Below are positions 5,901 to 8,798 of a DNA stretch of 8,798 nucleotides, one piece after another. Position numbers and translations under genes: made by a program. The notes under the pieces were generated by a model that was not told the DNA's origin, ran no database searches, and saw nothing but the letters and a program-made list of their open reading frames with translations. How positions within the stretch are numbered: position 1 is the first letter of the stretch; the number at the start of each line of letters is the position of its first letter. Origin of the DNA: Methanobacteriota archaeon (lineage in GTDB: Archaea; Thermoplasmatota; Poseidoniia; Poseidoniales; Poseidoniaceae); NCBI GenBank assembly GCA_002701145.1, contig PAEE01000086.1, positions 1-8,798 of the forward strand. The letters are read 5' to 3'.

Positions 5901-7287
5901 CATTTCACCAGACTCCTGGGCGCCGGTGGATTCGGGAGTTAAACCGGATGAGATAACTTTCGCAGTACTAGGGATGGTTCAGGTATTTGCTGGAGTGATG
6001 ATACTTTCAGGAATAGCTCCAAGAGTGGCTTCATGGGTTGTAAGTCGTACATTCTTCGCCAAAAAGTTCGGACCAGTTGTGAAAGTATCTCTTGCCCACC
6101 CGGCATCTAAGCCTTTACGAACTGCGGTAATTATGGGAATGTTCTCATTGACAGTATTCAGCGTCGTTGTCTTAGCGGGATATTCAGTACAATTCGAAGA
6201 ACACTCATCCGGATATGTCGAAGATGCAAGTGGCGACTTCGAAATATTACTATCCTCTTCAAGACAGGTACCTTTGGAATTATCATCAGAACCATCTGAA
6301 TGGCAATTGAATCAGACAGAGCCAGGGGATATCGATGCGGTAGGATTAGTGAATCGAGCGGTGGTTTGGGTCGATGATGGGGATGATAGCATTCCGTACA
6401 TTTTACGAGGTGTTGATGATGGTTTCATTGAACATGGTGGCATACCTTTGCAAGACTGGGATAGGTCACTGGGTGAGACTCAAGAAGAGGCTTGGAAATC
6501 GCTTAAAACGAACTCGAATATTGTGTTCGTCGATAGCTCATTTGCCCTAGTTGACCCCAATACTGGAGAGTCGATTGCAGGCATAACTCTTCCAATTGGA
6601 AAATCAATTTCGCTAATTGACATTTCAAACCCCGGAAATAGCCGAGAAATGATGGTTGGAGGCATTCTATCCGAGTCGAGCCAACTGTTTAGTGCTGGCA
6701 TTTGGATGGATGGGGAAATCGTCGATGAAAAGTTCGGTGGTGTGGTGACAAGAATCTATGTTTCACATGGTGCGAATGTGGATTCAAGTGAACTAGAAAC
6801 TTCGTTGTCAAACGACCTTTCATCACAAGGAGTTTACACTTCGGTTATCGAAGATGAGATTTTACTTATCCTAGGGTTGGTATTTGCGATATTAGCGATA
6901 TTCCAGGCTTATCTTGCATTGGGACTGATTGTCGGCATTGCAGGTATTGGTGTTGTTACTTATCGTTCGGTTTCTGAGCGCTCAGGTGAGATTGGAATGC
7001 TTAGAGCGCTTGGGTTTAGAAAAAGAATGGTCATGGTTGGGATGATTATCGAAGTTAGTTGGATCTCCGTACTAGGCATGCTTAATGGTGCAATAGTCGC
7101 ACTTGCTTTCCACGTGGCTCTATATCGCACCTTTTGGGAAGAACAGGGTGTGGAATTGATACTTCCATGGCTCGAAGTGTCATCGATGGTTTTAGGTGGA
7201 TGGGCTCTAGTTTTGATTGCAACCTGGATACCAGTTTCGAAGGCAACAAAAATCACTCCATCCCAAGCTTTAGCCAGTGTTGATTAA
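2932..7287 (+). CDS. Giant fused FtsX/MacB-type ABC permease with a propeller-like extracytoplasmic insert
   Basis: This 1451-residue protein fuses two FtsX/MacB permease halves. The order is: three N-terminal membrane helices (about 4-76); first half with helix 103-123, extracytoplasmic domain 124-765 and an FtsX core of three helices (767-790, 824-848, 866-888); a linker with about four helices (909-1028); second half with helix 1064-1086, extracytoplasmic domain 1087-1308 and a second FtsX core (1309-1345, 1370-1398, 1413-1435). The cytoplasmic coupling motif recurs in both halves: RRVDEAIIRAIGLKRSDM (794-811) and RSGEIGMLRALGFRKRM (1350-1366). Domain 1 is almost three times larger than domain 2. 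It holds about 230 residues (378-608) with recurring strand pairs of the type GDSLLVAHSDGLVEI. GAGG upstream supports the ATG at 2932. The role is inferred: lipid, lipoprotein or surface-substrate movement, or force transmission to envelope proteins. Confidence 0.92.
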   Translation: MLFETLAVIALIIPISASSAWGLRRDFSRGWYLPILVLGPIVDAWIVWWFLNWLGFGFFATWGCTIAAGIISCMLLQPLLSPRRLVVFRLSWQQVRRRPRQAALMMAGLLVASSIITSSLVVGDSLDATLSKEVEAMYGETDLLIFQKDRRTGFSYDMDMNLTTAFGQTLLATGLADEWAHGLETTATLSRDDGLALPSAGWYAYSGWDDVSINQVASDELDLHQGDNIEVAWYSYSEDGDLLRESDNITIASVIPMDGRGSIGGTQSPALFTSLELSQQLQSKSWKVNMLRVSLESGLDASNSIADVELVLDGLIDYESAGFEINQDDETLSISSTIGFGRLDGDFMSSWNDNSTELLDGGSAMEVLQIPVVQIQQGMKILSLPDDRIDEIIIAQDGDWYVSGGAVSYQKDRGGASHGWEVPDGGLIHDVTLLGDSLLVAHSDGLVEIPDDKDGDLIHHVKGEEVRIAAQFNQSLPDLPNTIFSIDYLNNNGEDWIAVKHLTGSEVHKYSDGQWVDVNQSGEWLHFADEVMIGSPSGWVTVSGESSPDNWDGLRGGYLVDNGSLFSFDGQTNLLTSFEQDCDERVFAFDGDTICSTSFGVLVDSDELTPRLPLTVDIGGFGIMPQLLLATDGPLSPEQGEVLVSSRLSHLNQTDEVLINGLIPWAYGDSLPIILDIGGDMSSIDAPGLDELESIIIGFVNLSDGEVLAAAAEGERSILVINDGNLSAISAWLDEISGSETMGIKIVAAKEKALAAAEEGAGALSAMFLVFGAFTIGAGILLVLTIVMMLAESRRVDEAIIRAIGLKRSDMRSLALMEGMMTSSGASILGGLFGIFLAWLVSLAFSSVFASAGAEGIEFAFSFESMLIGISFGFLIAMGTLWCTALWTSRLNIVQALRGLSPMRSRGVPWWLLLILIALFGGGGLSGLSIFTIDSSSSLRFALWHIMASMLIMGTVPLFTYVLPHVKGWKIRNSGRNTMAVMGVTLALWAISPDSWAPVDSGVKPDEITFAVLGMVQVFAGVMILSGIAPRVASWVVSRTFFAKKFGPVVKVSLAHPASKPLRTAVIMGMFSLTVFSVVVLAGYSVQFEEHSSGYVEDASGDFEILLSSSRQVPLELSSEPSEWQLNQTEPGDIDAVGLVNRAVVWVDDGDDSIPYILRGVDDGFIEHGGIPLQDWDRSLGETQEEAWKSLKTNSNIVFVDSSFALVDPNTGESIAGITLPIGKSISLIDISNPGNSREMMVGGILSESSQLFSAGIWMDGEIVDEKFGGVVTRIYVSHGANVDSSELETSLSNDLSSQGVYTSVIEDEILLILGLVFAILAIFQAYLALGLIVGIAGIGVVTYRSVSERSGEIGMLRALGFRKRMVMVGMIIEVSWISVLGMLNGAIVALAFHVALYRTFWEEQGVELILPWLEVSSMVLGGWALVLIATWIPVSKATKITPSQALASVD
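4063..4755 (+). other. Propeller-like insert within the permease's first extracytoplasmic domain
   Basis: Residues about 378-608 of the permease show a recurring pattern of a hydrophobic strand, a GD/DG turn, a second strand and a G-L/V-x-x strand. Examples are EIIIAQDGDWYVSGG (391-405), VTLLGDSLLVAHSDGLVEI (431-449), DWIAVKHLTGSEVHKYSDGQW (495-515, with a break), FADEVMIGSPSGWVTVSG (527-544), GGYLVDNGSLFSFDG (556-570) and VFAFDGDTICSTSFGVLVD (586-604). This is about six blade-like units resembling Reg_prop/Kelch-like propellers. The fold is an inference from pattern, not from a search. It interrupts what is otherwise a MacB-type periplasmic domain. Confidence 0.5.
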
Positions 7288-7332
7288 ACAAAATATAATC
7301 GTTATCTCAATACAAAATATAGTTATTATCTC
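7288..7332. repeat. Imperfect tandem direct repeat, 24-bp period
   Basis: ACAAAATATA followed by an 11-base half ending TTATCTC occurs at 7288-7308 and again at 7312-7332. The 21-base units differ at three positions and are separated by AAT. The repeat begins on the base after the permease stop codon. It is AT-rich and could be a decayed duplication, a protein-binding site or part of the transcript 3' end. Confidence 0.6.
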
Positions 7333-7372
7333 TTGTCGGGGATAGAATACACAAACACATTGTACCAAGGAG

Positions 7373-7402
7373 CAAAAAACCCACTATTTTTTGTTAGTTT
7401 TT
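7373..7402 (+). terminator. U-rich terminator region after the ABC operon
   Basis: A weak A/T stem (CAAAAAA at 7373-7379 with TTTTTTG at 7387-7393, loop of 7) provides a T6 run at 7387-7392. A T5 run follows at 7398-7402. Closely spaced oligo-U stretches are typical archaeal terminators, and this is the only such cluster between the permease stop and the next promoter. Confidence 0.55.
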
Positions 7403-7448
7403 GTAAAAAATTCGCCTTACTGCTATCCATTGGAATATTTTGTAAAAA
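7399..7448. repeat. Duplicated TTTTGTAAAAA element
   Basis: The near-palindrome TTTTGTAAAAA occurs at 7399-7409 and 7438-7448, 39 bases apart. It lies upstream of the surface-protein promoter and partly overlaps the terminator tract. It could be an operator pair, or simply chance in an AT-rich spacer. Confidence 0.35.
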
Positions 7449-7490
7449 GTCAATCTTCACGATGCTTAACTGAAACGGCCTTGCCAAGTC

Positions 7491-7498
7491 ATAAATAC
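7491..7498 (+). promoter_or_regulatory. TATA box of the surface-protein gene
   Basis: ATAAATAC sits 52 bases before the chosen ATG (7546). With the usual 25-base spacing, transcription would start near 7518-7520, leaving a leader of about 26 bases that includes the Shine-Dalgarno site. A start there would also exclude the in-frame ATG at 7504. Confidence 0.5.
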
Positions 7499-7532
7499 CT
7501 TACATGGCGTGGGGAATCCTACCGACCCTTTT

Positions 7533-7542
7533 GGAGGAGATG
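7533..7542 (+). promoter_or_regulatory. Strong Shine-Dalgarno site deciding the start at 7546
   Basis: GGAGGAGATG nearly matches the full archaeal anti-Shine-Dalgarno complement (GGAGGTGAT). The GGAGG core ends eight bases before the ATG at 7546 but only two before the in-frame ATG at 7540, so 7546 is favoured. It is the strongest ribosome binding site in the window and suggests high expression. Confidence 0.7.
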
Positions 7543-7545
7543 ACA

Positions 7546-8798
7546 ATGAGCAAGTTAACCCCAATGATTTTGGCCATTTTGATGCTGGCTAGCACCTCGC
7601 TAGTTGCACTAGATTGGACCGAACTTGAACAGAAAGACATGATTGAAGCAGACGGCCGTATCGGACCTGATGCTGAAGTTGTGAGTATACTGTCGCCTAG
7701 AGCGACAACGACCGACACACAAACTGGCGAAATGCAGCACACGCTGTTCGCTGGTGACGATGTGAACTTTGAGGCATTCATCAGCAACGCTGGTGATGAA
7801 GCGATCACTGAGATGGGAGTATCCGTCACAGTGTATCTGTCTGAAGGTGGCGCCCGTGGCATGATTGCTAAGGACGCAGCAGGCAACGACCTGTCTTGGA
7901 ACAACGGCGACGTCATCTGTGATGACGTATTCGTTTGCCCATGGTCCTCACTAGACATAGGTGCTAACCTCGCAAATGGTAAGTACACTATGACTTATCA
8001 GGGTTCAGTCGTATCATGGACTCCTATTACTGGAGACTATGTAGTGGTTGTAGAAACAACTGCAGTTGGCGATAGTGCACCTGGAAACGACTATTCTGAG
8101 AATCTTGTCTCAGTAGTTGACTGGACAGATATTATCGTTGACCTAGCCTGGGATTCCGGAAAGGAAACCGAAGGTGGCAGTGGTGACAAAGCATTCACTC
8201 TTACAGTTAGTACCGGTGGTTCTTCCACATGGTCTGCACGTTCAGTAACATTGGATATGACTGTAACTGGTGCACTAGATAGTGCATTAGATTCTGCAGG
8301 CGCTGATATCCTTGGTACTAACATTGTTAGCGACTTTGGTACAGGTGGTTCTACCGAAACTTTCCGCCATCAGGATGATATTAACAACACTACATCTGAC
8401 ATGAGATACGTTATTGATTTCCAAGACGAATTTACATGGAATGGTGTCGTTACACCTTCAACACAAGTTGAAACTGGAGATTACTCCGTTGAAGTAAATT
8501 TGGTCAGTTACGTTGTTTACGGACAACAACCAGATTGTCTAGAAGAAGTAACTACCAGAGGAACTGGACCTAACGGCGAGGATGAAACAATGACTTACAT
8601 CCACTACTGTGAAGTAACAAAGTACTCAGATGATGTATCCTCAACCAGTGAAGCTGAAATTGAAGGCAAGGTTCAGAACTTCCACGATATTGGAATTACA
8701 AACCTCGCAGTTAACCAAGGATACACTGTTGATGAGAATGGAGCTGCAATGAGCGAACCAACTATGCCAGGAATGACCTCAGGTCCTCTTAACCCTGC
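7546..8798 (+). CDS. Secreted modular surface protein (partial, runs off the right end)
   Basis: The visible 417 residues have no stop before the window ends. A Sec-type signal peptide is plain: SKL, then a hydrophobic stretch PMILAILMLASTSLVA (residues 6-21), with likely cleavage near VA-LDW. No lipobox cysteine is present. The mature part is acidic, rich in Thr, Ser, Gly and Asp, and made of beta-rich modules like CARDB or other Ig-like adhesion domains. A unit pattern recurs: TGDYVVVVETT then DWTDIIVDLAW (162-172, 192-202), and TGDYSVEVNLVSY then NFHDIGITNLAV (310-322, 378-389), a spacing of about 150-185 residues. Cysteines C125/C131 and C331/C355 could form local disulfides. The product is probably anchored to or released from the cell surface. 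The family is not certain. In-frame ATGs at 7504 and 7540 are less likely starts. Confidence 0.8.
   Translation, partial: MSKLTPMILAILMLASTSLVALDWTELEQKDMIEADGRIGPDAEVVSILSPRATTTDTQTGEMQHTLFAGDDVNFEAFISNAGDEAITEMGVSVTVYLSEGGARGMIAKDAAGNDLSWNNGDVICDDVFVCPWSSLDIGANLANGKYTMTYQGSVVSWTPITGDYVVVVETTAVGDSAPGNDYSENLVSVVDWTDIIVDLAWDSGKETEGGSGDKAFTLTVSTGGSSTWSARSVTLDMTVTGALDSALDSAGADILGTNIVSDFGTGGSTETFRHQDDINNTTSDMRYVIDFQDEFTWNGVVTPSTQVETGDYSVEVNLVSYVVYGQQPDCLEEVTTRGTGPNGEDETMTYIHYCEVTKYSDDVSSTSEAEIEGKVQNFHDIGITNLAVNQGYTVDENGAAMSEPTMPGMTSGPLNP

Noticed and set aside
7504..7545. Upstream in-frame ATGs at 7504 and 7540 as the surface-protein start
   Set aside because: 7504 lies too close to the TATA box, and 7540 is only two bases from the GGAGG core. 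7546 gives proper spacing and a normal signal peptide.
7500..7988. 162-codon minus-strand frame at the start of the surface-protein gene
   Set aside because: It is antisense to a frame with a signal peptide and strong ribosome site, and has no features of its own.

Overview
The window looks like a piece of a mesophilic euryarchaeal genome, most likely of the marine Group II / Poseidoniales type. That placement is my inference. It rests on a NOB1-type PIN plus zinc-ribbon ribosome-maturation nuclease, a tRNA without an encoded CCA, very short or absent leaders with TATA-like boxes, a small MoaD/ThiS-type protein ending in Gly-Gly, and strongly acidic extracytoplasmic proteins (many GAT and GAA codons). 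No mobile element, CRISPR array or rRNA is visible.

Layout. Positions 1-280 are apparently non-coding, with several hairpins and a 15-bp direct repeat. On the minus strand follow tRNA-Glu(TTC) (281-352) and a DedA/VTT membrane protein (377-985). A NOB1-like nuclease (1068-1532) reads on the plus strand. It runs tail to tail into a minus-strand cluster: a MoaD/ThiS-like protein (1963-2196), TatA (1616-1909), and a possible 28-residue peptide (1533-1619) that starts in a GTGA overlap with the tatA stop. From a 52-bp divergent spacer at 2197-2248 an ABC exporter operon reads on the plus strand: a MacB/LolD-type ATPase (2249-2929), then, two bases later, a 1451-residue FtsX/MacB-type permease (2932-7287). 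After an AT-rich spacer with U-rich terminators and short repeats (7288-7545), a secreted modular surface protein with a strong Shine-Dalgarno site starts at 7546 and leaves the window at 8798.

How the parts fit. Much of the window concerns the cell envelope: a Tat translocase subunit, a DedA-family membrane protein, an ABC system of the type that works on substrates at or beyond the membrane rather than in ordinary uptake, and a large secreted protein. The most unusual item is the permease. It carries both halves of an FtsX dimer in one chain, and its first extracytoplasmic domain holds about 230 residues with a propeller-like strand pattern (residues about 378-608). That suggests a sensing or binding head built into the transporter.
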